Assembly (NCBI RefSeq): GCF_900142605.1
Contig: NZ_FRBL01000004.1
Span: forward strand, 1 to 64,000
Length of the DNA stretch: 64,000 nt
Source: Chitinophaga jiangningensis
GTDB taxonomy: Bacteria; Bacteroidota; Bacteroidia; Chitinophagales; Chitinophagaceae
Direction: 5' to 3'
Numbering within the stretch: the first letter of the stretch is position 1; each line of letters begins with the position of its first letter. The position numbers and the translations under genes are program-made. Under the pieces are notes generated by a model. It made no database searches. It saw only the letters and a list, made by a program, of their open reading frames with translations, and was not told the origin of the DNA. This document shows positions 9,091 through 17,501 of this stretch, in pieces.

Positions 9091-9891
9091 ATGGCCATCG
9101 CCCGGAAGAATAATATTCATATCATTGGAAATCCTGACGCCCCACAGACACTCGTTTTCGGCCATGGATTCGGAATTGACCAGACTTCTTTTAAGGAGGT
9201 AGTTACCGCCTTCACAGATGATTATAAGATAGTCCTTTATGATAATGTTGGTGGCGGCAAGTCGGACATCGCAGCATTTAGCTTTAACCGGTATGCCACC
9301 ACAGACGGCTATGTGAAAGACATAGCTGATATCATCCAGGAGCTGGGACTTACCAACGTTACTTTTGTAGGGCACAGTGTAAGCGGCATGATCGGGCTGC
9401 TGACCAGCCTGCAATATCCCGGTATATTTGAGCGGCTGATCATGATCGGCTCCAGTCCACGCTACCTCAATGATGAGGAGCAGGACTACATAGGCGGATT
9501 CAATCAGCAGTCACTCAACGATCTATATGCGGCCATGGAGTCAAACTACCACGCCTGGGCCAGCGGATTTTCTGCCCTTGCCATGAATCAGCCCCAACGG
9601 CCGGAACTGGCAGCCGGATTTGCCGCCAGCCTTACCGCTATCAGAGCAGATATTGCCATTGCTGTAGCACGTAGTATTTTTCAGCTGGATCACCGAGACG
9701 CCCTGCAACACGTGAAAATCCCGGTACTGATCCTGCAGACAGCTGACGATATTGCCGTTCCGGGAGCAGTAAGCGAATATATGGAAGCCCGCATCCCTAA
9801 TAGTACCAGGATCAAAGTACAAACCACCGGGCATTTCCCGCATATGAGCGCACCACAAGAGGTGGTCAGTGCCATTAAAACATTTTTATAA
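9091..9891 (+). CDS. RsbQ/KAI2-like alpha/beta hydrolase
   Basis: This 266-residue cytoplasmic alpha/beta hydrolase closely matches RsbQ of Bacillus and plant KAI2/D14 in size and motif spacing. Visible are the oxyanion loop FGHGFGIDQ, the nucleophile elbow GHSVSG (Ser96), the acid in LQTADDIAVP (Asp219 or Asp220) and the catalytic His in GHFPHMSAP (His248). In Bacillus, RsbQ works with the PAS-domain phosphatase RsbP in energy-stress signalling. Here the next gene overlaps by 23 bases and also carries a PAS-like domain, so this enzyme probably makes or removes a small ligand for that sensor. The start is ATG 9091; the frame is open from 8968, but the extra 41 residues are not family-like and a TATATTTG promoter word falls inside them. 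Confidence 0.88.
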   Translation: MAIARKNNIHIIGNPDAPQTLVFGHGFGIDQTSFKEVVTAFTDDYKIVLYDNVGGGKSDIAAFSFNRYATTDGYVKDIADIIQELGLTNVTFVGHSVSGMIGLLTSLQYPGIFERLIMIGSSPRYLNDEEQDYIGGFNQQSLNDLYAAMESNYHAWASGFSALAMNQPQRPELAAGFAASLTAIRADIAIAVARSIFQLDHRDALQHVKIPVLILQTADDIAVPGAVSEYMEARIPNSTRIKVQTTGHFPHMSAPQEVVSAIKTFL

Positions 9892-10768
9892 TTATTTATC
9901 ACCCGTTCAACCTATAGGTGTGACAAGTTGGGACAGTAAAGCGCTGAGTTTTATAAATCAAACAAGCCGCTGGGATAAGGAGAAGCATATCGGATCATTT
10001 CTCACCTTCAGTATTAACCTGCTGAGAACATTGCTGCATGCCAATATTACGCTGCAAATCGAATTCCAGGATGAGTTTACCGCCAGAGTGAAAAATGCCT
10101 ATCCGGAATACCTGGAAGACATGGTGCTGGACCCGGAGCCCATCAAAAAAATGCTCTACTCCAATGCCTTTAAAACGATTTACTGGCCTGCCATTCCACC
10201 ACCCAATCACAACGTACTGAAAGACCTCCTGCAGGCTTTTTCCTCCTCCGTCATTATTCCTCTTCACACAGAACCTGCTAACAGCATGATTCTGCTGGGA
10301 TGGAGCGAACCCGTGGAAATGACCGCCGCCTTCCAGGAATGCATTGAAACGATGCGCATACGCCTGAAGGAAATCATTACCCACAGTCAGCAGCACAGCC
10401 ACTTTCAGCGTGTAGCCGCCCGCTTTTCCGCGATCATGCACGCAATGCCGCATGCCATTATTTTCATCAACAATGATGGATATTCCGGATGGGTAAATCA
10501 GCCGGCAGCTGAACTGCTGGAGCTCTCCGGTGCCGGCGAGCAGCTGCCCGCCATCCTTTCGGATGCCATGATGCAGCTGCGCAGCAGGGCCACCAATGCG
10601 GAAGAAATTTACCAGGAAGCCATGCAGTTGTTTTCCTCCCCAGCCAATGTGATCACCAACTGGGAATGGAAGTTCGATTACCCAACAGAAAAAAAATACA
10701 ACGTCATCTGTATGCCTGTTTCATCCCAGCAGGTAAGCGGAAGATTATGGATTTTCGAAGCCGTGTAA
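9869..10768 (+). CDS. PAS-domain protein paired with RsbQ-like hydrolase
   Basis: The 299-residue soluble protein has an unassigned N-terminal half (about 1-170) and a C-terminal PAS-like region. The PAS part runs from about 185 (FSAIMHAMPHAIIFINNDGY) to the end and includes the stretch VNQPAAELLELSG. No kinase, phosphatase, GGDEF or DNA-binding output domain is visible, so it must act on a partner. The start is uncertain: GTG at 9869 overlaps the hydrolase gene by 23 bases, and a second GTG lies at 9920; there is no nearby ATG. The overlap points to translational coupling. It ends 13 bases from the end of the convergent kinase gene. Confidence 0.65.
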   Translation: MPLKHFYNYLSPVQPIGVTSWDSKALSFINQTSRWDKEKHIGSFLTFSINLLRTLLHANITLQIEFQDEFTARVKNAYPEYLEDMVLDPEPIKKMLYSNAFKTIYWPAIPPPNHNVLKDLLQAFSSSVIIPLHTEPANSMILLGWSEPVEMTAAFQECIETMRIRLKEIITHSQQHSHFQRVAARFSAIMHAMPHAIIFINNDGYSGWVNQPAAELLELSGAGEQLPAILSDAMMQLRSRATNAEEIYQEAMQLFSSPANVITNWEWKFDYPTEKKYNVICMPVSSQQVSGRLWIFEAV

Positions 10769-10781
10769 CGGCGCGTGCCTG

Positions 10782-11879
10782 CTATTGCCTACTCCATTCA
10801 AAAAAGAACTTACTACCCACGCCAGGATTGGATTCTACCCATACCTTACCTCCCTGTTCCTCTACCAGCATTTTGAAAATATTCAGTCCGATACCGGTTC
10901 CTGTAGCACCATCACCTTTTTCAAATAAACGGAAAATACGATCGGTATCCCGCTGCGACACACCAGGGCCGTTGTCCTGTACATAAAACTGTATATACCC
11001 CTCTTTTTCTGATTCCGCCGCACCAATATGAATGTCTACGTTTGCTTTATCGTTGTGCTTTATTGCGTTGGTGACCAGGTTCTGAAATACCTGTTGCAGT
11101 TTGAGTCGCGTAGTGGTAATGGTAGGAAACTCCGTATCGTATACCACCGATACGTTAGCCGGCAGGAACAGGAGTTTTACCATATTACGGAGCATCTGCC
11201 CTACTTCTACCGGCTCTTTGGGTTGTTCCTCCTCAATCTTGCGGGTATAGTCGAGCACACTGGTAATCATTTCCGTGAGGTGGTTGGTAGCCGTGAGTAC
11301 GATCTGCATGTATTCCCCCAGGTCTGGTTCATTCTTGATGCGCTCATCTTCCGCGATGACATTGAGCAGGCCAATAGCCCCGTTCAGCGGGGATTTCAGG
11401 TCATGCGCCACCACAAACATAAAGCGTTCCAGCTGCTTATTGATTTTATCTTTATCCGCCAGTGCATTTTTCAGCTCTTCCTGGTAGAAGTACAGTTTTT
11501 CAAAAACGCTGACTTTTGCCCGGGTAATATCTACGTCCAGTGGCTTGGCCAGGTAATCCACTGCACCTTCTTCAAATCCTTTTAGTACATATTGCTCTTC
11601 CTTGTTGATCGCGGTTACAAAAATGATGGAGATGTCCTTGGTTTTTGGGTTGCTTTTCAGGAGCCGTGCCACTTCGTAACCATCCATATCTCCCATTTGT
11701 ACATCCAGCATAATGAGCCCTATATCAGGGTTTTTCAGGGTAAGCTTAAGTGCCTCATTGCCCGATAGTGCCTTCAGAAATACCCTGTTGGGAGCCTGCA
11801 GCATGTCTTCGAGCGACAACAGGTTTTCCTGTTTATCGTCCACGAGCAGGATCGTCATTTTTTTGGAAGGTTCTAACAT
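10782..11879 (-). CDS. Response regulator-histidine kinase hybrid (REC-HisKA-HATPase)
   Basis: 365 residues, soluble. A REC domain comes first (about 8-125; acidic pair Asp14/Asp15, phospho-acceptor Asp59 in MLDVQMGDMDG, Lys in AKPLD). A short coiled linker follows, then HisKA (His159 in VVAHDLKSPL) and the HATPase_c domain (N-box LVTNAIKHND, DNGPGV, GTGIGL). The layout suggests that phosphorylation of the REC domain by another kinase tunes the attached kinase. It is the last gene of the minus-strand operon hybrid kinase-CheR-CheB-this gene, 12 bases after cheB. Confidence 0.92.
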   Translation of the reverse strand: MLEPSKKMTILLVDDKQENLLSLEDMLQAPNRVFLKALSGNEALKLTLKNPDIGLIMLDVQMGDMDGYEVARLLKSNPKTKDISIIFVTAINKEEQYVLKGFEEGAVDYLAKPLDVDITRAKVSVFEKLYFYQEELKNALADKDKINKQLERFMFVVAHDLKSPLNGAIGLLNVIAEDERIKNEPDLGEYMQIVLTATNHLTEMITSVLDYTRKIEEEQPKEPVEVGQMLRNMVKLLFLPANVSVVYDTEFPTITTTRLKLQQVFQNLVTNAIKHNDKANVDIHIGAAESEKEGYIQFYVQDNGPGVSQRDTDRIFRLFEKGDGATGTGIGLNIFKMLVEEQGGKVWVESNPGVGSKFFFEWSRQ

Positions 11880-11891
11880 TTAGTTGTCAAT

Positions 11892-12467
11892 TTACTTGTT
11901 GTTGTATGTAGTTCTTATATAGGTTGTCATTTCATCTGACCGCATAACGTCTATCTTATTGGAAAGTTCTATGGCTGCGAGTGGCATAATATCGAATTCT
12001 GCTTCTTCCGGGTCCTGGGCGATGCCGGTACCACCGTTTTTCACGATGCGCAGTAATCCGGCGGCACCATCGCTGTTGGCACCACTGAGGAGGATGCCCA
12101 GCGCGCGTTTGCCATAGGTGGCGGCTATACTAAAAAATGTTTCATCTATCGCCGGCCGGCTGTAGTGCACCAGCTCGGAATAGTCCAGTGAAAAGGTACC
12201 ATCCGGCTCTACCAGCAGGTGGTAGTTTTGCGGTGCGAGGTAAATACAGCCTGGCTTCACCTGCTCTTTGTCTTCCGGCTCTATGATAGGCCTGTCGGTC
12301 GACATCAGCTTGTTTAACTCACTATGTACGTTCTTGAGCCGATGCAACACCAGTATAACGGGTACTTTCATATCCCGCGGCAATTCCCTGACCAGCCTGC
12401 CCATTACGGGCAGGCTGCCGGCGGAGCCACCAATGGCAATAATATCAAATCCGGTTGCAGGCTTCAA
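11892..12467 (-). CDS. cheB: CheB-type methylesterase, stand-alone catalytic domain
   Basis: 191 residues, covering only the CheB methylesterase domain without the usual N-terminal REC domain. The catalytic triad is visible: Ser15 in IGGSAGS, His42 in VLHRLKN and Asp133 in LLSGANSDGAAG. In chemotaxis CheB removes methyl groups from receptor glutamates. No methyl-accepting receptor is encoded in this window. It is flanked by CheR (3 bases apart) and two kinases, so its target may be one of the co-encoded signalling proteins; that is an inference. Confidence 0.9.
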   Translation of the reverse strand: MKPATGFDIIAIGGSAGSLPVMGRLVRELPRDMKVPVILVLHRLKNVHSELNKLMSTDRPIIEPEDKEQVKPGCIYLAPQNYHLLVEPDGTFSLDYSELVHYSRPAIDETFFSIAATYGKRALGILLSGANSDGAAGLLRIVKNGGTGIAQDPEEAEFDIMPLAAIELSNKIDVMRSDEMTTYIRTTYNNK

Positions 12468-12470
12468 GTA

Positions 12471-13292
12471 TTATAATTTACGTCTGAAAATTTTATACGG
12501 ACCGTTCACTACTTCAAACTTCTTCCGCTCTTTGCTGAATAACATGGACTCTTTCATACCCAGTGCCAGGTAGCCTCTGGTGGCAAGGCTGTCGTAAAAC
12601 AGCGACACTACTTTTTCCTGCAATGGGCGATTGAAATAGATAAATACGTTTCTGCAGCATATTAGCTGAAACTCGTTAAATACCTGGTCGGTTACCAGGT
12701 TATGCTGAAAGAAGATGATGTTTTTTCGCAGCGATGGATGAATGATCGCATTATCATACCGTGCAGTATAATAATCGGAAAAGTCATGCCTTCCTCCCGA
12801 TTGAATATAATTGTGTGTATAATCTTTCATCCACTTCATGGGCACGATGCCGGTGTTAGCTTTTTCGAGGTTGGCGGCGTTCATATCGGTGGCGTATAAA
12901 CGGCTGCGTTCCAGCAAGCCTGCTTCCTGGAGCAGTATGGCCATGGAGTATACTTCTTCACCGGTAGCGCAGCCTGCGTGCCATATTTTAATGATCGGGT
13001 AGGTGGCCAGCCGGGGTAACACTTCTTCTCTCAATAATTTATAAAAGCCCGGATCACGAAACATTTCCGTCACATTCACGGTAATGTATTCCACCATCCG
13101 TTTAAAAAATGCCGGTTCTGTTTGCAGCCGCGTCTTCAATTCCACCAGTGTATCCACGCTGGCATGTCCCATAAACCGTACGAATCTTCTCTTCAGTGAT
13201 GCCTTTGCGTAGTCATTGAAGTCGTAACCGTACTGATGCTGGATGATATAGATCAGCTCCTGGAGTTCTGTATTACTGATTTCTTCTACCAT
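12471..13292 (-). CDS. cheR: CheR-type protein-glutamate methyltransferase
   Basis: 273 residues, full-length CheR. The N-terminal helical part (about 1-75) includes the YDFNDYAKASLKRRF segment typical of CheR. The S-adenosylmethionine-binding domain shows WHAGCATGEEVYSMAILL, YATDMN and LICCRNVFIYFNRPLQ. It would methylate glutamates on a helical signalling protein. It lies 7 bases after the large hybrid kinase gene and 3 bases before cheB, all in one operon with no chemoreceptor. Confidence 0.93.
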   Translation of the reverse strand: MVEEISNTELQELIYIIQHQYGYDFNDYAKASLKRRFVRFMGHASVDTLVELKTRLQTEPAFFKRMVEYITVNVTEMFRDPGFYKLLREEVLPRLATYPIIKIWHAGCATGEEVYSMAILLQEAGLLERSRLYATDMNAANLEKANTGIVPMKWMKDYTHNYIQSGGRHDFSDYYTARYDNAIIHPSLRKNIIFFQHNLVTDQVFNEFQLICCRNVFIYFNRPLQEKVVSLFYDSLATRGYLALGMKESMLFSKERKKFEVVNGPYKIFRRKL

Positions 13293-13299
13293 ATATTAT

Positions 13300-16200
13300 T
13301 TATGACAACCACACCCGGATGAGCGACAATAATTTACTACCATCCACGGGTTTGGTAATATAATCAGAAGCCCCGGCGTCTATTGATTTCTGCCGGTCGT
13401 CCGCCATTGCTTTGGCGGTGAGTGCGATAATCGGCAGCCGGGTAAATCGTTTATCCTGTCTTATTTGTTTCATGGCTTCGTAGCCGTTCATGCCCGGCAT
13501 CATAATATCCATCAGCACGAGGTGGGTATCGGGGTGTTGCCGGAGTACATCCAGTGCTTCCTGGCCATCGGAGGCAGCCAGCACGCTTACGCCCTGTGCT
13601 TCCAGGAGTGCGCTGATGGAAAACACGTTTCGCATATCATCATCTGCCAGCAGGATGGTTTTGCCTTCCATGATGTTTTCGGTGTCCTTCAGCTCTTTGA
13701 GTGTTTCCACGTTTGCAGGATCTACTTTTTCCAGCTTATACAAAAACAACTCCAATTCATCGAGGAGGCGGTCTGTTGCCAGGGCGGCGCTGCGCACGAT
13801 AGCGGAGGCGTGCTTTTTCAGCTGCGCCTCTTCGGCAGGACTGATATCCTTATCGAGGTAGGCGATTACCGGGGTGTTGGAGGCAGCGGTAAGTGTGGCC
13901 AGGTCTTGCAGTTCTGCCACGGCGGCGCTGGTATCTCCCCCTAATTCCACAATTACCCCATCATATTTTTGGGCAGCGAGGTAGGGTCTGGCTTCCGCAA
14001 TAGAGCTAACCTGGTCGTACTGCGTTTCCAGCCGCCGTTCTTCTGTTTTGGAGCGGATGTGTGGATCTCCCGCCAGTGGGCCTGCGGCAATGATCAGAAC
14101 TTTTTTCAGCCGTTCATAGAGCTGGGCATTAATATCTCCAAAAATCTTTTCCATGTCGGGCTGCTGAATGGGTTTCTGCGTGTATCCATTTACGTTATTG
14201 GCGGTATGAGGAGATAATTCCCCTGCGGTTACCACATGTACGAGTATATCTTTGAGATCATCCGTGCTGCGTATGATCTGCAGTATACTCTCTCCATCGA
14301 TCACCGGCAGGTTCATATCCAGGATAATGGCTACCGGCCTGAACTTGCGGGCCAGGTAGAGCCCTTCCTGCCCGTTATGGGCTACAATGGTTTTAAAACC
14401 TTTATTTCTCGACACCTCTTTTAACAGATCCGCGAACCACTTATCGTCTTCTACGATGAGAATGAGTTTATCTTGTTGGCCAATGTTGGCGCGATCGTCG
14501 TCCGGGGTGGCATCCACGGGCTCCTGCACCTGTTCTTTGGCGGGAATACTTTCTACAATGGGCCGGAATGGCTGGTGAGTTGGTTCCAGCGGGATGCTGA
14601 TGGTAAACGTACTTCCTTCGGGAGAGCTGCTTTCCAGGAGTATTTGCCCGTTCATCATTTTCATCAGATAGCGGGAGATGGAAAGCCCGAGCCCTGTACC
14701 ACCAAACTTACGGCTGGTACTGCTATCGGCTTGCTGAAAGGCTTCAAAGATCAGCTGCTGCTTATCTTCCGGAATCCCCATGCCTGTGTCAATCACGCTC
14801 ACGCAAAGGCTCGCTTCTTTGATATACCATTCCACCTTTACGGTGCCATGTTCTGGTGTAAACTTAAAGGCATTGGACAAGAGGTTGCGGATCACCTGTT
14901 CCAGGCGTTGCTTGTCTGTAGGCACTTTTTCCGGTACATCGGCGCTGGTATTCTGTATGAAGTGAATATTTTTTTGTTGTGCTACTATTTTAAACAGGTC
15001 ATCGATGTCATTCTGCATTTCCTTCACCCGCACCTCATCTATATTGATATCGATTTTACCCGCTTCAATTTTCGACAGGTCGAGGATATCATTGATGAGG
15101 GTGAGCAGTTCTGAACCGGAGCGATGAATAATGGTAGCGTATTCCCGTTGGCGCGCGGTGAGGTTGTTATCCTTGTTCTCTTCCAGCATTTTGGCCAGGA
15201 TCAGCACACTGTTGAGTGGCGTCCGGAGTTCGTGGGACATATTGGCGAGGAAGTCCGTTTTATAACGGTTGCTGGCTTCCAGTTCGGAGGCTTTTAGCGA
15301 AAGTGCTTCCCTGGCGGCTTCCAGCGCTTTATTTTTCACGGTCATTTCCGCGTTTACCTGCCGCAGCTCTTCTTCCTGTACGCGGAGTTCTTCTTCGGAA
15401 GCCTGTAATACCTCTGACTGGCGGCTTAATTCTTCATTGCTCTGCCGGAGTTCTTCCTGCTGGTTGATGAGGATTTCCTTATGTTCCTGCACCTGTTTGA
15501 GCAGTTCCATTACCTTATCCCGGCTGCTGGCGGCATTGAGGGCCACAGCAATATCCTTCGCCTGTGTTTCCAGTAGTTCCAGTTGTACCTTTGAGGTTTT
15601 ATGGAAAGATGCCAGTTCTATCACGCCGGCGATTTCGCTGTCCATCCACAATGGCACCAGGATCAATTGCGCCGGAGAGGTTTCACCGGTGGCAGATTTG
15701 ATTTTCCAGTAGTGGCCCGGGATATCTTCAATCACTTTTATCTTTTTTTCCAGGGCGGCCTGGCCGGTGAGGCCCTCACCGGGCACAAGCGTTTGCGGTA
15801 TACCGGCAGGCACTGCAACGCCGGCGGCTAAACGAAGATTTCCCTTATTTTCATCTGTAATATAAAAGGCGCCGGCTACATAGTTACCATATTCCACCAG
15901 TTCCTTCAGGCACTTTTGTGACAGCGAGGAAACGTTTAAGATCCCCTGCAGGCTGGCATTCATCTGATCCATCCCTACCAGTTTCCAGTTTCGTTGGTTA
16001 GCCTGGTTATTCAGTTCCACTACCTCATCCAGCTTGTCGTTAAGTATCCGTTGCGCCCTCAACCTGCGTTTAAACTCTTTATAGGTAACTACAATAAGAA
16101 TGAAACCCACTACCAGTATGAAGAAGTTATTCCATATCAGTACCACCATCGACCTGTCTGCCGACTCCTCATTTTCATTTTCCCTCAGTACGAGCAGCCG

Positions 16201-16689
16201 CTGTTCTTCTGTACGTATATTAATAATATTAGTGCGGATCTTATCCATCAGGTCAACTTCCCTATCTGTCAGCTCCACATTTTCTGCAAATGTCTGTTTC
16301 CAGATGCGGTGATCATTTTCGTTCCAGTAGCTCAAAATGGCGTTGATGGCGTTTTCCAGACTATCTACCCGCCGTTCTTCCGCTTGGTTATCGGCCACCA
16401 TACTGCGAAGCGTGGTTACGGCCGGTGTAATTTTAGGGAGATTCAACTCATAGGGTTGTAGATATTTGCGCTCGAATGTGGCGCGGAATCCACGCCGGGA
16501 GGCTTCCATATCTACCACCAGCCGGTTTATCCTTTCCAGCTGGTTCAACACTTTATAGGTATGCTGTACCCAGGCAGACTCGTGCTTCTGTTTCTGGAAT
16601 GACCTAATAGTGAGGATGCCACCCAGTACAACCAGGATCACGACCAGAGCAAATCCCGCGTACAACCGGTTTACCAATGAAAACTTCAT
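13300..16689 (-). CDS. Hybrid sensor histidine kinase (CHASE3-GAF-HisKA-HATPase-multiple REC)
   Basis: 1129 residues. It has a membrane segment (about 10-29), a periplasmic helical CHASE3-like sensor (about 32-180) and a second membrane segment (about 183-203). These are followed by a cytoplasmic GAF domain (about 245-388), a Glu-rich coiled coil (about 390-475), HisKA (His486 in NMSHELRTPLN) and HATPase_c (NAFKFTPEHG, DTGMGIPE, GGTGLGLSISR). Three receiver-like domains come last: REC1 (about 740-860, LDMNLP), a degenerate REC-like segment (about 863-990) and REC3 (about 1008-1129, LMDIMMPGMNG). This layout is common in Bacteroidota and myxobacterial signalling kinases linked to CheB/CheR. 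It heads the minus-strand operon and is divergent from the response-regulator gene of the polysaccharide operon. Confidence 0.93.
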   Translation of the reverse strand: MKFSLVNRLYAGFALVVILVVLGGILTIRSFQKQKHESAWVQHTYKVLNQLERINRLVVDMEASRRGFRATFERKYLQPYELNLPKITPAVTTLRSMVADNQAEERRVDSLENAINAILSYWNENDHRIWKQTFAENVELTDREVDLMDKIRTNIINIRTEEQRLLVLRENENEESADRSMVVLIWNNFFILVVGFILIVVTYKEFKRRLRAQRILNDKLDEVVELNNQANQRNWKLVGMDQMNASLQGILNVSSLSQKCLKELVEYGNYVAGAFYITDENKGNLRLAAGVAVPAGIPQTLVPGEGLTGQAALEKKIKVIEDIPGHYWKIKSATGETSPAQLILVPLWMDSEIAGVIELASFHKTSKVQLELLETQAKDIAVALNAASSRDKVMELLKQVQEHKEILINQQEELRQSNEELSRQSEVLQASEEELRVQEEELRQVNAEMTVKNKALEAAREALSLKASELEASNRYKTDFLANMSHELRTPLNSVLILAKMLEENKDNNLTARQREYATIIHRSGSELLTLINDILDLSKIEAGKIDINIDEVRVKEMQNDIDDLFKIVAQQKNIHFIQNTSADVPEKVPTDKQRLEQVIRNLLSNAFKFTPEHGTVKVEWYIKEASLCVSVIDTGMGIPEDKQQLIFEAFQQADSSTSRKFGGTGLGLSISRYLMKMMNGQILLESSSPEGSTFTISIPLEPTHQPFRPIVESIPAKEQVQEPVDATPDDDRANIGQQDKLILIVEDDKWFADLLKEVSRNKGFKTIVAHNGQEGLYLARKFRPVAIILDMNLPVIDGESILQIIRSTDDLKDILVHVVTAGELSPHTANNVNGYTQKPIQQPDMEKIFGDINAQLYERLKKVLIIAAGPLAGDPHIRSKTEERRLETQYDQVSSIAEARPYLAAQKYDGVIVELGGDTSAAVAELQDLATLTAASNTPVIAYLDKDISPAEEAQLKKHASAIVRSAALATDRLLDELELFLYKLEKVDPANVETLKELKDTENIMEGKTILLADDDMRNVFSISALLEAQGVSVLAASDGQEALDVLRQHPDTHLVLMDIMMPGMNGYEAMKQIRQDKRFTRLPIIALTAKAMADDRQKSIDAGASDYITKPVDGSKLLSLIRVWLS

Positions 16690-17117
16690 AGTCTGACTAA
16701 AAATATGTGATCGAAAAAAGCGGCTGAAATACCTGCAATCAATTTTATTCTATAATTTAGTTAAAAATATCAAAACTTGTTCATATTCAATGATTTTGAC
16801 AAGTAATATTATCGAGCGTTCCAAATATTTTTATTTGTTAACGGAAAAACTAAAAACCAGTTATCATAGTATATATACGAAGATGACGGGAGTTCCGGTA
16901 CAAAATTTTTCAGATGACAACTTCGGTGCCATTTGAGTGGAAATTGCGCGATGCGCGGTGAGTTACTGTCTGTGAAATATCCTTCGCCAAAGTTTTACAT
17001 CATTCTCTTTTGAAATGCCAAACCTCTCTCAAATGACCGTACGAAATAATTTAATACTAACCAGCCGCTTTGAACAAGGACCTTTAATGGTTGTTATAAG
17101 CGGACAAAAGCAACACA
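16690..17117. other. Divergent intergenic region (428 bases)
   Basis: AT-rich spacer between the minus-strand hybrid kinase operon and the plus-strand polysaccharide operon, so promoters for both should lie here. On the minus strand AATATTTG near 16823-16830 is one mismatch from the -7 consensus. On the plus strand CTTTG near 17069 could be a -33 word, without a good -7 partner. The region also holds an interspersed repeat at 16913-16960. No small ORF or RNA gene is recognised. Confidence 0.5.
16913..16960 (+). repeat. Interspersed ATGACA/TTCGGTG element, copy 2
   Basis: Second copy of the element at 8184-8230: ATGACA, CTTCGGTG, CATT, then a GCGC...GCGCGGTG palindrome. It sits between divergent genes here rather than between convergent ones, which argues against a pure terminator role. 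Confidence 0.5.
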
Positions 17118-17492
17118 ATGAATAGAATTCTGCTTGTAGAGGATGATGAAGTAATGCCGAAAATTATTGCACGTATTTTGCCGGAGCCTGAGTACCAGGT
17201 GGATGTTGCCGTGAATGGCAAAGAGGCCATGCAGAAACTGGAAGACAATAATTATCAGTATGACCTGGTCATTACTGATATTATGATGCCTTATGCCAAT
17301 GGATTTGAAATCCTCAGTAAAGTGAAAACGCATGACCAGGAGCATCCGATACCAGTTATTATTGTTTCCAACGCGGGTAATGAAGACATGATTATGGAAG
17401 GCTTTAAGCTGGGGGTGGATGATTTCCTTAAAAAGCCTATTATCCCTGCTGAGTTGATTATCAGGGTAAAACGTTTATTAATGAAGAAATAA
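17118..17492 (+). CDS. Single-domain response regulator (REC only)
   Basis: 124 residues forming one receiver domain with acidic residues Glu8-Asp9-Asp10, phospho-acceptor Asp54 (VITDIMMPYANG), the conserved Ser/Thr position in IIVSNAG and Lys in FLKKPI. There is no output domain. It is the first gene of the glycosyltransferase operon and ends 9 bases before the HEAT-repeat gene. As a CheY-like switch it probably acts by binding a partner, plausibly the HEAT protein or a synthase. A kinase that could phosphorylate it is encoded divergently just upstream. Confidence 0.9.
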   Translation: MNRILLVEDDEVMPKIIARILPEPEYQVDVAVNGKEAMQKLEDNNYQYDLVITDIMMPYANGFEILSKVKTHDQEHPIPVIIVSNAGNEDMIMEGFKLGVDDFLKKPIIPAELIIRVKRLLMKK

Positions 17493-17501
17493 AATTTACT
17501 A

